Source of the DNA: UBA1181 sp963648205
GTDB lineage: Bacteria > Bacteroidota > Bacteroidia > Bacteroidales > Paludibacteraceae
DNA length: 64,000 bases
Direction of reading: 5' to 3'
NCBI GenBank assembly: GCA_963648205.1
Contig: CAVJCT010000017.1
Span: forward strand, 7,250-71,249
In this document: one piece after another, positions 34,954-42,199 of the stretch
Layout: each line of letters starts with the position of its first letter
Numbering within the stretch: the stretch's first letter is position 1
Made by a program: the position numbers and the translations under genes
The notes under the pieces: generated by a model
The model's input: only the letters and a program-made list of their open reading frames with translations
The model's database searches: none
What the model was told of the DNA's origin: nothing

Positions 34954-35112
34954 TTATCTTCTTACTGCTGGTTCATCAGAAACAGTAAGCTTCTTTCTTC
35001 CGTGTGCTCTACGTGATGCCAATACTCTGCGACCATTAGCAGTTTCCATTCTAGAGCGAAAGCCATGCTTGTTACGTCTCTTTCTGTTTGATGGTTGGAA
35101 TGTTCTTTTCAT
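34954..35112 (-). CDS. rpmH: 50S ribosomal protein L34
   Basis: A 52-residue protein, MKRTFQPSNRKRRNKHGFRS followed by RMETANGRRVLASRRAHGRK, the standard L34 sequence, with a short acidic end. It is too short for usual open-frame thresholds but certain from sequence. No rnpA or dnaA gene is next to it, as is usual in Bacteroidetes where rpmH is not in the classical dnaA-rpmH cluster. It has a full promoter and its own terminator, so it is monocistronic. Confidence 0.97.
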   Translation of the reverse strand: MKRTFQPSNRKRRNKHGFRSRMETANGRRVLASRRAHGRKKLTVSDEPAVRR

Positions 35113-35190
35113 TGCCGTGACTTTTTATTTTTTTACTTTATTTATCTATTTCTCTCTGTGAATTTCCAAGTATATAGAAATTCGGAGTGC

Positions 35191-35222
35191 AAAGATAGGG
35201 AATTTATGTGTAAATCACAAAT
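35191..35222 (-). promoter_or_regulatory. rpmH promoter
   Basis: On the minus strand TTTG (35222-35219) and TATCTTTG (35198-35191) are 20 bases apart, the best match to the Bacteroidetes -33/-7 pattern in the window. The leader would be about 70 bases. Confidence 0.75.
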
Positions 35223-35312
35223 GTCGAAAAACTTTTTTATCGTCGATTTTGTAGATTGCTTTTCTTCTCTATCTTATTGTGAATGAGTGAGATATGCGAG
35301 TTCTCTCTTTCA

Positions 35313-36347
35313 TTATGCGAGATGTGCGTCAATTTTTGCTATGATTTGCGAAGGGGAAATCTGCGTCATACATCTGAAATCGCCTAAGTAGCAGGGCTTA
35401 TTGCCGAAGATGGAGCAGGGGCGACACGGAAGGTCTAACTGCACCGCGTCTTTCTCATCCTGACCGAAACCGTAGAAGCCTGCGTAGGGGTGCGTGGCTC
35501 CCCAAACGGAGACGACCGGCGTTCCCACTAATGAGGCTAAATGCATGTTGGCTGAGTCCATCGTTAACAACACAGAGCAGTGCTTGATCAGTGCCAACTC
35601 CTCAGTCAGTTTGAACTTGCCAACGAGCGATGTGGCATTGCTATATTTCTCTGCCCACCCATCCAAAATGGCTTTCTCTTTCTGTCCGCCTCCGAATAGA
35701 AAAAGTTGAATATCAGCGTTTTGTGAATAGTGCGCAACGATTTCCTCACATTTCTCAATCGGGTAAATCTTACCATCGTGCTGTGCGAATGGTGCTATCC
35801 CGATTATCTCTTTATCACTATTCGCAGATAATATCTCTTTAATGGGCTCTGTTTCGGACAGATTCTGAACAGGGAAGAAATCTTTTCTGAGTGGATTGAC
35901 CTTGAAGCCTGCGCGTTGGAAGGTTTCAATGTAGCGTTGCACGGAGGTTTTGAGTTGCACCATCCGTTTGTTCTCCTTTCGGGTGAGTTCATTTTTATCT
36001 GCTCGTCCTTTGTCGATGACAGCGACGGGTGTTCCGAAAATCCTAAACAGGGTACGAAGGATTTTGCTACGCAACACGTCGTGCAGGTCGATCATCTGGT
36101 CGAAATGCGCCGTTTTGCGCAAGTCTCTGAAGAGGCGGAACATACCCAAATTCCCTGCGTACGTTTTTTTCGTGTCTACAGGGAAAAAGGTGAGATTGGG
36201 AATATTGCTGAAGATAGGTTCGAGACGAGGGGCAGAAAGAAAGGTAACGCGTACGTCGGGATTTGCCTCTAAGAATGAGCAAAGCACGGGGAGCGTCATT
36301 GCCACGTCTCCCATTGCCGACAAGCGCATTACTAAAACCTCTTTCAT
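35313..36347 (-). CDS. ADP-heptose:LPS heptosyltransferase-like protein (GT9)
   Basis: A 344-residue GT9 family enzyme that probably adds heptose or a related sugar to the lipopolysaccharide core at the inner face of the membrane. The start MKEVLVMRLSAMGDVAMTLP is the GT9 signature; the donor-binding end has HCSVLLTMDSANMHLASLVG and PVVSVWGATHPYAGFYGF. It begins 22 bp after the DUF4254 stop and is probably co-transcribed with that gene, as often seen. Confidence 0.92.
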   Translation of the reverse strand: MKEVLVMRLSAMGDVAMTLPVLCSFLEANPDVRVTFLSAPRLEPIFSNIPNLTFFPVDTKKTYAGNLGMFRLFRDLRKTAHFDQMIDLHDVLRSKILRTLFRIFGTPVAVIDKGRADKNELTRKENKRMVQLKTSVQRYIETFQRAGFKVNPLRKDFFPVQNLSETEPIKEILSANSDKEIIGIAPFAQHDGKIYPIEKCEEIVAHYSQNADIQLFLFGGGQKEKAILDGWAEKYSNATSLVGKFKLTEELALIKHCSVLLTMDSANMHLASLVGTPVVSVWGATHPYAGFYGFGQDEKDAVQLDLPCRPCSIFGNKPCYLGDFRCMTQISPSQIIAKIDAHLA

Positions 36348-36369
36348 CTCACTCTCGTTTTTCCGAAAA

Positions 36370-36975
36370 TTACTTCTTTCCGTAGAGAACAGGGTTGAGG
36401 TTCGGATCGTTGTACATTTTCATCTGCTTGTAGACTTTCATGTAGCGATCGCCGTTCTCAATGTCTTTGATGAGTTGGTCGATAGCCGAAGAGAGGTCTT
36501 CTCTTTGTTCGAGGAGAACATCTAATTTCTTCTGGCATGCTGCGATATGGTCGGCAGAGACATCGGTACGTTCAACCTCGGCACGCATGTGGTAGATTTT
36601 GAGTGCGAGGATAGAAAGACGGTCGATTGCCCAAGCAGGACTCTCGGTATTGATGACGGCTGTCGGTTTGATTTTCACGTTGGCATATTTCTCTAAGAAA
36701 TAGCTATCGATACGCTCGACGAGGTCTGTACGGTCTTGGTTCGACTTGTCAATTCTGCGTTTGATAGCCAAGGCCTCAACTGGGTCGATTTCAGGGTTGC
36801 GGATGATGTCTTCCAAGTGCCACTGAACAGTGTCGATCCAGTTTTTGAGGTACAACACGTTCTCGATCGTTTGTGGAGTGTATGGGTTGTGCATTGGAGC
36901 ATCAACATTGTCCACCTTATGGTAGTCTACGATAGTGCCATCAAAAAGTTTGTTGGCGTCTTTACTGAAACTCAT
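36370..36975 (-). CDS. DUF4254 domain protein
   Basis: A 201-residue, charged, mostly helical soluble protein of the DUF4254 family, common in Bacteroidetes next to GT9 glycosyltransferase genes. The frame opens upstream at 37032, but a TAACTTTG box at 37000-37007 (minus strand) puts the transcript start inside that extension, so ATG 36975 (MSFSKDANKLFDGTIVDYH) is preferred. Blocks such as NLWNHE-type helices are replaced here by NVLYLKNWIDTVQWHLEDII. Biochemical role is unknown; a link to LPS assembly is inferred only from the neighbour. Confidence 0.85.
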   Translation of the reverse strand: MSFSKDANKLFDGTIVDYHKVDNVDAPMHNPYTPQTIENVLYLKNWIDTVQWHLEDIIRNPEIDPVEALAIKRRIDKSNQDRTDLVERIDSYFLEKYANVKIKPTAVINTESPAWAIDRLSILALKIYHMRAEVERTDVSADHIAACQKKLDVLLEQREDLSSAIDQLIKDIENGDRYMKVYKQMKMYNDPNLNPVLYGKK

Positions 36976-37084
36976 TTTATTTCTCAGAAATGTTTCTTGC
37001 AAAGTTAGAGAAAAAAGGTAGAACTCACGCAATTTTTTGAGCGATTTTCTGGGTGGTGGTAGAGATAGGGGATGTAAGAGATGA

Positions 37085-37184
37085 AACCTCTATAAACGAA
37101 GAATGCGTCCCACGTTGGGACGCACCTTTCTTCATAGCGGTTTAGTTTAAAAGGCAAGATCTTACCTTGACAAGATTTTATGGT
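37085..37184. repeat. 100-bp direct repeat, copy 1 (downstream of rhodanese gene)
   Basis: Nearly identical to 37852-37949 and in the same orientation. It contains TGCGTCCCA/TGGGACGCA (37104-37112 with 37116-37124), an outer GAAGAA/TTCTTC pair, and then AAGATCTTA and AAGATTTTA in tandem. On the minus strand the whole reads as a long imperfect hairpin starting AACCGCTAT and ending ATAGAGGTT. Confidence 0.88.
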
Positions 37185-37227
37185 TCTTTTTGTTTGATTA
37201 TTTTATGGCGTTTTTAGGGGTTGAGAA

Positions 37228-37680
37228 TTACTTCTCAACATCGTATCCTGCGCTCTCCCAACCTTCGAAACCAGACTCCAAGTTGATGGTGTTTGGTTTA
37301 CCCCAAGTATTGGCGATACGGCCAGGAAGAGACATTCCAACTGCACTCCATCCAGAAGTTCCGTAAACGTAAATCTTTTTAGATGTTTTGAACTGAGCCT
37401 TTACCTTCGTCATGAACTCTCCGTTATCTGAAGCCCAGGTGGCAGCGTTACTTGCATCGATATTTACAGCACCCGGAATATGACCTTGGGCATAATCAGA
37501 AGCACTTCTGGTGTCCAAAATCTGTGGAAGGCTATCGTTATCGATGTAGGATTTGAAAGTCGCAGCACTCGCTTTGATATATCCTGTTAATTCTTCTTCG
37601 CCACTGCTCTTGCTACAAGAGGAAGCGCAAAACATTGCAACAACTGCAATTAAAGCAAATTTGAAAAATTTCATACTCAT
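37228..37680 (-). CDS. Rhodanese-like lipoprotein without catalytic cysteine
   Basis: About 150 residues. The ATGs at 37680 and 37674 both give a lipoprotein signal (MKFFKFALIAVVAMFCASSC). The rhodanese domain is clear: PQILDTRSASDYAQGHIPGA, VNIDAS, and the loop YVYGTSGWSAVGMSL. Catalytic rhodaneses have CxxGxR in that loop; here Gly and Trp replace the Cys and Arg, so sulfur transfer is not expected. A binding or structural role is likelier. The gene is alone, bracketed by two copies of a 100-bp repeat. A minus-strand near-consensus box, CATCTTTG, lies about 75 bp upstream. Confidence 0.85.
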   Translation of the reverse strand: MSMKFFKFALIAVVAMFCASSCSKSSGEEELTGYIKASAATFKSYIDNDSLPQILDTRSASDYAQGHIPGAVNIDASNAATWASDNGEFMTKVKAQFKTSKKIYVYGTSGWSAVGMSLPGRIANTWGKPNTINLESGFEGWESAGYDVEK

Positions 37681-37851
37681 ACCTATTATATATAATACAA
37701 AACGATTTTGTTTACTTGTTAATATATTAGAACCTTTATTTTGATATACGCAAAGATGCACTCAAAACTCGGTGTGCAAATGTAGAAAGGTTTTTTCTTA
37801 TTTGCAAAGAAAATGTAGAAAATATTGAAGAAATTTTTTCTTGCGAATAGG

Positions 37852-37949
37852 AACCCCTATAAACGAAGAATGCGTCCCTCGTTGGGACGCACCTTTCTTC
37901 ATAGCGGTTTAGCTAAAGACAAGATCTTATCTTGACAAGATTTTATGGT
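37852..37949. repeat. 100-bp direct repeat, copy 2 (upstream of rhodanese gene)
   Basis: Second copy of the element at 37085-37184, 767 bp away and in the same orientation. The differences are a few substitutions and a short indel near TTTAGCTAAAG. The hairpin arms are kept apart from one loop-side base (CTC in place of CAC), so folding may be under selection. Confidence 0.88.
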
Positions 37950-38165
37950 CTATATTCACGTTTTTATGTTGACTTTTACCTCAACACTGTATTTGTATCA
38001 CGTTTCTGTCTTGCGTACTAACTTCCGAATAATGCCATCGGAGTTATCTCGAACCAAATCGATTGAGAAGGCTTGCGCTCATTCTGAATCTACTTGCAAT
38101 TTCTGAGTTGTAACACAAACAGGGTTCCCACTTTTGAAAACACGCAATTCATTTACATTCAAAAC
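37950..38165 (-). ncRNA. Possible small RNA between mrp and the rhodanese gene
   Basis: The gap 37762-38237 has no convincing protein gene. On the minus strand an exact TATCTTTG box lies near 38172, followed by about 215 bases with local complementarity (for example CCGATGG...ATTCGG) and then the hairpin-rich repeat copy 2. That is a promoter, body and possible terminator. The TCCGATGG...GTTAGTACGCAAGACA part weakly resembles the candidate near 9400-9460. Evidence is circumstantial; a long leader of the rhodanese gene is the alternative. Confidence 0.28.
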
Positions 38166-38237
38166 TTGATGCAAAGATAGGACCTTTTTTGAAACTGACA
38201 AAAATAATCCTATCTTTTTTCTATTTCTCTTCTAATT

Positions 38238-39347
38238 TTAATGTTTTTTAACTTCTACGACGTGGGTTTGGGGCAAAGTGGCATTTCTAATCTCCACTTG
38301 CTTAACTACATTGTCGGCTAAGTCGGCAAAGGCTTTGCCTGTGATAGTGTTCTCATCGCAGGCTACTGGTACTCCATTATCGCCTCCTTCACAGATGCTT
38401 TGGACAATAGGAATCTGTCCGAGCAATGGCAGGTTGAGTTGCTCTGCCAAGGCTTTGCAACCTTCTTTGCCGAAAAGGTAGTACTTATTCTCGGGCAGTT
38501 CGGCAGGGGTGAACCACGCCATGTTCTCCACCAATCCTAAGATAGGCACGTTGACTTTCTCGCCCAGGAACATGCTGATACCCTTGCGAGCGTCTGCTAA
38601 TGCCACTTGTTGGGGTGTGCTGACTACAATCGCACCGGTGATGGCAACGGTTTGCACCATCGTGAGGTGGATGTCGCTGGTTCCTGGTGGAAGGTCGACG
38701 ATGAAGAAATCTAAGTCGCCCCAGTTGGCATCCGAAATCAACTGCTTGAGGGCGTTGCTTGCCATTCCGCCACGCCAGAGAACGGCACTCTCAGGGTCTA
38801 CGAAGAATCCGATGGAGAGCATCTTCACACCATATTTCTCTTCTGGACGAATCAACTCGCGACCGTCGGCATCCTCGAGGATTGGGCGCGCATCTTCTAA
38901 ACCAAACATCTTCGGTACGGATGGTCCAAAAATATCAGCGTCTAAGAGTCCGACTTTATAACCCTTCTTAGCCAAGGCAACGGCTAAGTTGGACGAGACG
39001 GTTGATTTGCCGACACCTCCTTTGCCTGATGAAACGGCGATGATATTTTTCACCTGGGGCAGCAGTTTGTCTGGAGCCTTTGGCAATTCTGTTCTGAAGC
39101 GAACGTCGATGTTGCCCTTGATCTCAGCCTCTTCGCCGACGTAGGTGAGGATGGCTTGCTCGGCAGCCTTCACGAGTGATTTGGCGAATGGGTCGTTGGG
39201 TTTCTCCAAAATAAGGGAGAAAGAGATTTTATTTCCATCGATACGGATGTTGTCGTCGACCATATTGGCAGTAACGATGTCTTCGCCCGTACCAGGGTAG
39301 CGCACATGTTTAAGCGCATCTAATATCAACTGAGGATAAAATGCCAT
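38238..39347 (-). CDS. Mrp/NBP35-type iron-sulfur cluster carrier ATPase
   Basis: A 369-residue Mrp/ApbC-like protein helping to deliver iron-sulfur clusters to apoproteins. Residues 1-95 form a MIP18/DUF59-like domain; the deviant P-loop GKGGVGKS is at 109-116, and DFFIVDLPPGTSDIHLTMVQ follows. The CxxC that bridges a cluster between two subunits in most Mrp proteins is absent: after LVENMAW comes FTPAELPENKYYLFGKEGC. I believe this form is general in Bacteroidetes. A TAACTTTG box at 39370-39377 (minus strand) is the likely promoter. Confidence 0.9.
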   Translation of the reverse strand: MAFYPQLILDALKHVRYPGTGEDIVTANMVDDNIRIDGNKISFSLILEKPNDPFAKSLVKAAEQAILTYVGEEAEIKGNIDVRFRTELPKAPDKLLPQVKNIIAVSSGKGGVGKSTVSSNLAVALAKKGYKVGLLDADIFGPSVPKMFGLEDARPILEDADGRELIRPEEKYGVKMLSIGFFVDPESAVLWRGGMASNALKQLISDANWGDLDFFIVDLPPGTSDIHLTMVQTVAITGAIVVSTPQQVALADARKGISMFLGEKVNVPILGLVENMAWFTPAELPENKYYLFGKEGCKALAEQLNLPLLGQIPIVQSICEGGDNGVPVACDENTITGKAFADLADNVVKQVEIRNATLPQTHVVEVKKH

Positions 39348-39392
39348 AATTATATCTGTTTAGTAAAAACAAAGTTACAAATAATATTTGCT

Positions 39393-39400
39393 TAAATTTG
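39393..39400 (+). promoter_or_regulatory. -7 box for the ABC exporter gene
   Basis: TAAATTTG is an exact TAnnTTTG, 49 bp before the ATG at 39449, in a 101-bp divergent promoter region shared with mrp. Confidence 0.45.
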
Positions 39401-39448
39401 TAGTGTGTGTGAAAGAATGAAAATATTAACTCAATCTTCCTATAATAA

Positions 39449-41245
39449 ATGAATCTTGTACAGTTATTTAAAAATTTGAAGAAATACGTTGCGCCCTATA
39501 AATGGTATGTGGCGGCTACGTTGCTGTTGACCTTGATCGGGTCATGTATGGCTCAGGTGAATGCGGTGGTGCTCGACTGGGCGGTCGACTCTATTAATGC
39601 GCACATCACCTCGGGTGGCGGATGGGACAGCAAGGCGTTGCACATTGTCTCTCTGATTGCCATTGTCCTTTTGTCGAAGGAGGTGCTTTCTGCGTTTATC
39701 ACCTTCTTCCAGAATTTCTTTGGTGAGAAGATCAGAATCTTCGTGTCGAAGGATTTGTCGTTGGCTGTTATTAATAAGGTATTGAAGTTTAGAGTGGCTT
39801 TTTTCTCTGCTACGAACAATGAGCCTGGAAAACTGCAAACTCGTATAGATCAAGGAATTAGCAGTTTGTCGAGAACGGTGCAGAACTTCTTTATCGACTT
39901 GTTGCCTTTGTTCTTGAGTGCGATTTTGGCATTGGTGTTGATGTTCAGAGCCAATGTGTGGGTGGGTTTGACGGCGTTGGTCATCGTTCCGATCTACTTC
40001 ATTATCACCGTCAGACAGGCTACTAAACTGAAGGGTTGGCGTACGAATATGCGTCGAGAAAGAGAGGAGAAGAGTCATGGAATCATGAATATCCTCGAAT
40101 CTATCACGGTGATAAAATCGTTCAATCGAGAGAAGATAGAGGAGGATAAGCAGGCGGCGATTCAAGATAAACTGACTGATAATCAGATGTCAACAAGAAA
40201 GACAAGTTTCTGGTATGACGGATTGAAGAGTTTCTTCCAACAGATTGGAACGGTGGCGATTATCATTCTCACGGCATATTTGGTGTTGACGGATTATCCG
40301 GGAATGACGATTGGAAAGATTATGTATCATGTGATGTTGTTCAACAATGTGGTGGCACCGATCATGCAGTTGCACCGTATTTTTGACGATATGAATGATG
40401 CGTTGATCTATGCAGACGGTTTCTTTGGAATCTTGAACAACGATAAAGATATTGAGGAGACGGGAAAATATCGTCCAGCTAAGGTGGAAGGAAACATTGA
40501 AATCAGCAATGTTGATTTTACCTATCCAAATGGCACGAAGGCGTTGCACAATATCAATATGAAGATAGAGAAGGGCAAGATTACGGCGTTCGTTGGTTTG
40601 TCGGGAGCAGGAAAGAGTACGATTGTCAACCTGTTGGACAAATTCTATAAGCCAGATTGTGGAACTATCAAGTTGGATGGTGTTGATTTGAAAGAGTATG
40701 ACACGCAGTATTTGCGCGACAACATCGGACTGGTGTTGCAGAAGAATCACATTTTCGATGGAACGATTGCCGAGAACATTTTATATGGTAATCCGAATGC
40801 GACAATGGAGGAAGTGTATGACGCGGCGAAGAAATCGTTCTTGTATGATCAGGTGATGGCGTTGCCGAACAAGTTTGATAGCAAGGCGACGATGTTGTCG
40901 GGTGGTCAGCAGCAGCGAATTGCGATAGCGAGAATGTTCTTGAAGAATCCTCCGATTATCTTCTTGGATGAGCCGACAGCCAGTTTGGATGCGGTGGCAA
41001 CGGAGCAGATCAAGAACAGTATCGATGCCATCAAGCAGAACAGAACGGTGATCATCATCTCGCACAGCATTTCGCAAATCATCGACAGTGATATGATTTA
41101 TGCGTTGCAGAACGGCCGAGTAGAGCAAGGCGGAACACCCGACGAGGTCTACAAAGAAGGTGGCGTTTACAAGGAGATTATGGACGCTTCCGCTCGCAGT
41201 TTGAATATCGAGAAAATCGCTAAAACGATTGAGGGGGGAGAGTAG
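39449..41245 (+). CDS. ABC exporter, fused membrane and ATPase domains (MsbA-like)
   Basis: A 598-residue half-transporter. Six membrane spans fill about residues 15-310; the ATPase domain has P-loop GLSGAGKS near 383-390, Q-loop GLVLQKNHIFDGTIAENILY, signature LSGGQQQRIAIARM and Walker B PIIFLDEPTASLD, then a switch His in IIISHSIS. MsbA-like exporters move lipid A-core or other lipophilic substrates; the substrate here cannot be told. The gene is monocistronic between a divergent mrp and a bidirectional terminator. Confidence 0.92.
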   Translation: MNLVQLFKNLKKYVAPYKWYVAATLLLTLIGSCMAQVNAVVLDWAVDSINAHITSGGGWDSKALHIVSLIAIVLLSKEVLSAFITFFQNFFGEKIRIFVSKDLSLAVINKVLKFRVAFFSATNNEPGKLQTRIDQGISSLSRTVQNFFIDLLPLFLSAILALVLMFRANVWVGLTALVIVPIYFIITVRQATKLKGWRTNMRREREEKSHGIMNILESITVIKSFNREKIEEDKQAAIQDKLTDNQMSTRKTSFWYDGLKSFFQQIGTVAIIILTAYLVLTDYPGMTIGKIMYHVMLFNNVVAPIMQLHRIFDDMNDALIYADGFFGILNNDKDIEETGKYRPAKVEGNIEISNVDFTYPNGTKALHNINMKIEKGKITAFVGLSGAGKSTIVNLLDKFYKPDCGTIKLDGVDLKEYDTQYLRDNIGLVLQKNHIFDGTIAENILYGNPNATMEEVYDAAKKSFLYDQVMALPNKFDSKATMLSGGQQQRIAIARMFLKNPPIIFLDEPTASLDAVATEQIKNSIDAIKQNRTVIIISHSISQIIDSDMIYALQNGRVEQGGTPDEVYKEGGVYKEIMDASARSLNIEKIAKTIEGGE

Positions 41246-41276
41246 AATCGGGATTTGATTCGCCTTGAGGTAAAAT

Positions 41277-41310
41277 AAAAAGGCTTTCTGTATTTGCAGA
41301 AAGCCTTTTT
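41277..41310. terminator. Bidirectional terminator after the ABC exporter gene
   Basis: AAAAAGGCTTTCTG (41277-41290) pairs perfectly with CAGAAAGCCTTTTT (41297-41310) around a 6-base loop, between two convergent genes. Confidence 0.92.
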
Positions 41311-41330
41311 GTTGTGCTAATATTTGTACC

Positions 41331-42188
41331 TTAATAATACTCAATCTCCCTCTCCGTCAATCCCTGCACTTCTCCATCACCGTAGGTGGCGACTGAAGTC
41401 CAGTTCTTATTGTTGTCGAAGATGTACTTGTAGGTTTGCGTTTTGTACTCTTCTGAGGCTTGCTGTTTGGTAACGTTGCCCCATTGGTCATACTCGAGTT
41501 GGACTGAGAGGATCTCTGTCTGCTCGTCGGAAGCGTAGACTTTGAATGCAACCAACTGTTGATTCGCGTCGTAGGTCTCCTTGCGGTAGTTGATTAACTC
41601 CTTCTCCTCATTGTACACTCTGGTCTCCTTGGGCAGTCCGTCTTTTGACATCTGACGTATAACTCGTTGAGTAACAACGTTTTCGCCATGTCTTGGAACT
41701 GTCTGAGTGGTCGTCTCGATGAGGTTCTCATCGTTGTATTCGGTTGTCTCTACCATGAGGGTTGCTTCATCAGCATCTCGGTACTCGGTGTTGAGAAGGC
41801 GACCTTTCTCATCGTAAGTGAAGTACGAGCAACTTGAGAGTCTGCCGAACTCGTCATATCTGCGCTTTTTGATAGGTCTGCCCGTCTCATCAAACTCCGA
41901 AACGACCTTTTGAATGGTGTCGGCGTCTGAATCAAACCAGTCCACCTCCGACAGATAACCATTTTTGCTGAAAGTGAATTTGATGGATTTGACCAATCGA
42001 TCCTTCTCCGCCTTTCCACTCTCGCCTGCGTAGGCGGTGTATTCACGCTCCCAATAACTCTTCACATCACCTTTGAGGTTCATCTCTTCCCAGTCTGTCT
42101 TGACTGTCGACTTGCTGCAACTAACCATCGAGGCAACAGCCAAAGTACAGAAAAGGATGCTAAAATTCTTTCTAAATAAATCTATCAT
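41331..42188 (-). CDS. YD-repeat-like lipoprotein of unknown function
   Basis: A 285-residue lipoprotein (MIDLFRKNFSILFCTLAVASMVSC). The rest is built of beta-hairpin units with the RHS/YD pattern: FSKNGYLSEVDWFD, FDETGRPIKKRRYDEFGRLS, YDEKGRLLNTEYRD, YDQWGNVTKQQA. Small YD-repeat lipoproteins are frequent in Bacteroidetes and lack the toxin tip of large Rhs proteins. It begins 11 bp after the rnr stop on the same strand, so may be co-transcribed with it. Function unknown. Confidence 0.75.
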   Translation of the reverse strand: MIDLFRKNFSILFCTLAVASMVSCSKSTVKTDWEEMNLKGDVKSYWEREYTAYAGESGKAEKDRLVKSIKFTFSKNGYLSEVDWFDSDADTIQKVVSEFDETGRPIKKRRYDEFGRLSSCSYFTYDEKGRLLNTEYRDADEATLMVETTEYNDENLIETTTQTVPRHGENVVTQRVIRQMSKDGLPKETRVYNEEKELINYRKETYDANQQLVAFKVYASDEQTEILSVQLEYDQWGNVTKQQASEEYKTQTYKYIFDNNKNWTSVATYGDGEVQGLTEREIEYY

Positions 42189-42199
42189 GTTTGAATATC

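Noticed and set aside
38430..38520. Mrp without CxxC as a damaged gene
   Set aside because: The replaced segment FTPAELPENKYYLFG is well formed and I believe it is general in Bacteroidetes, so it is not evidence of decay.
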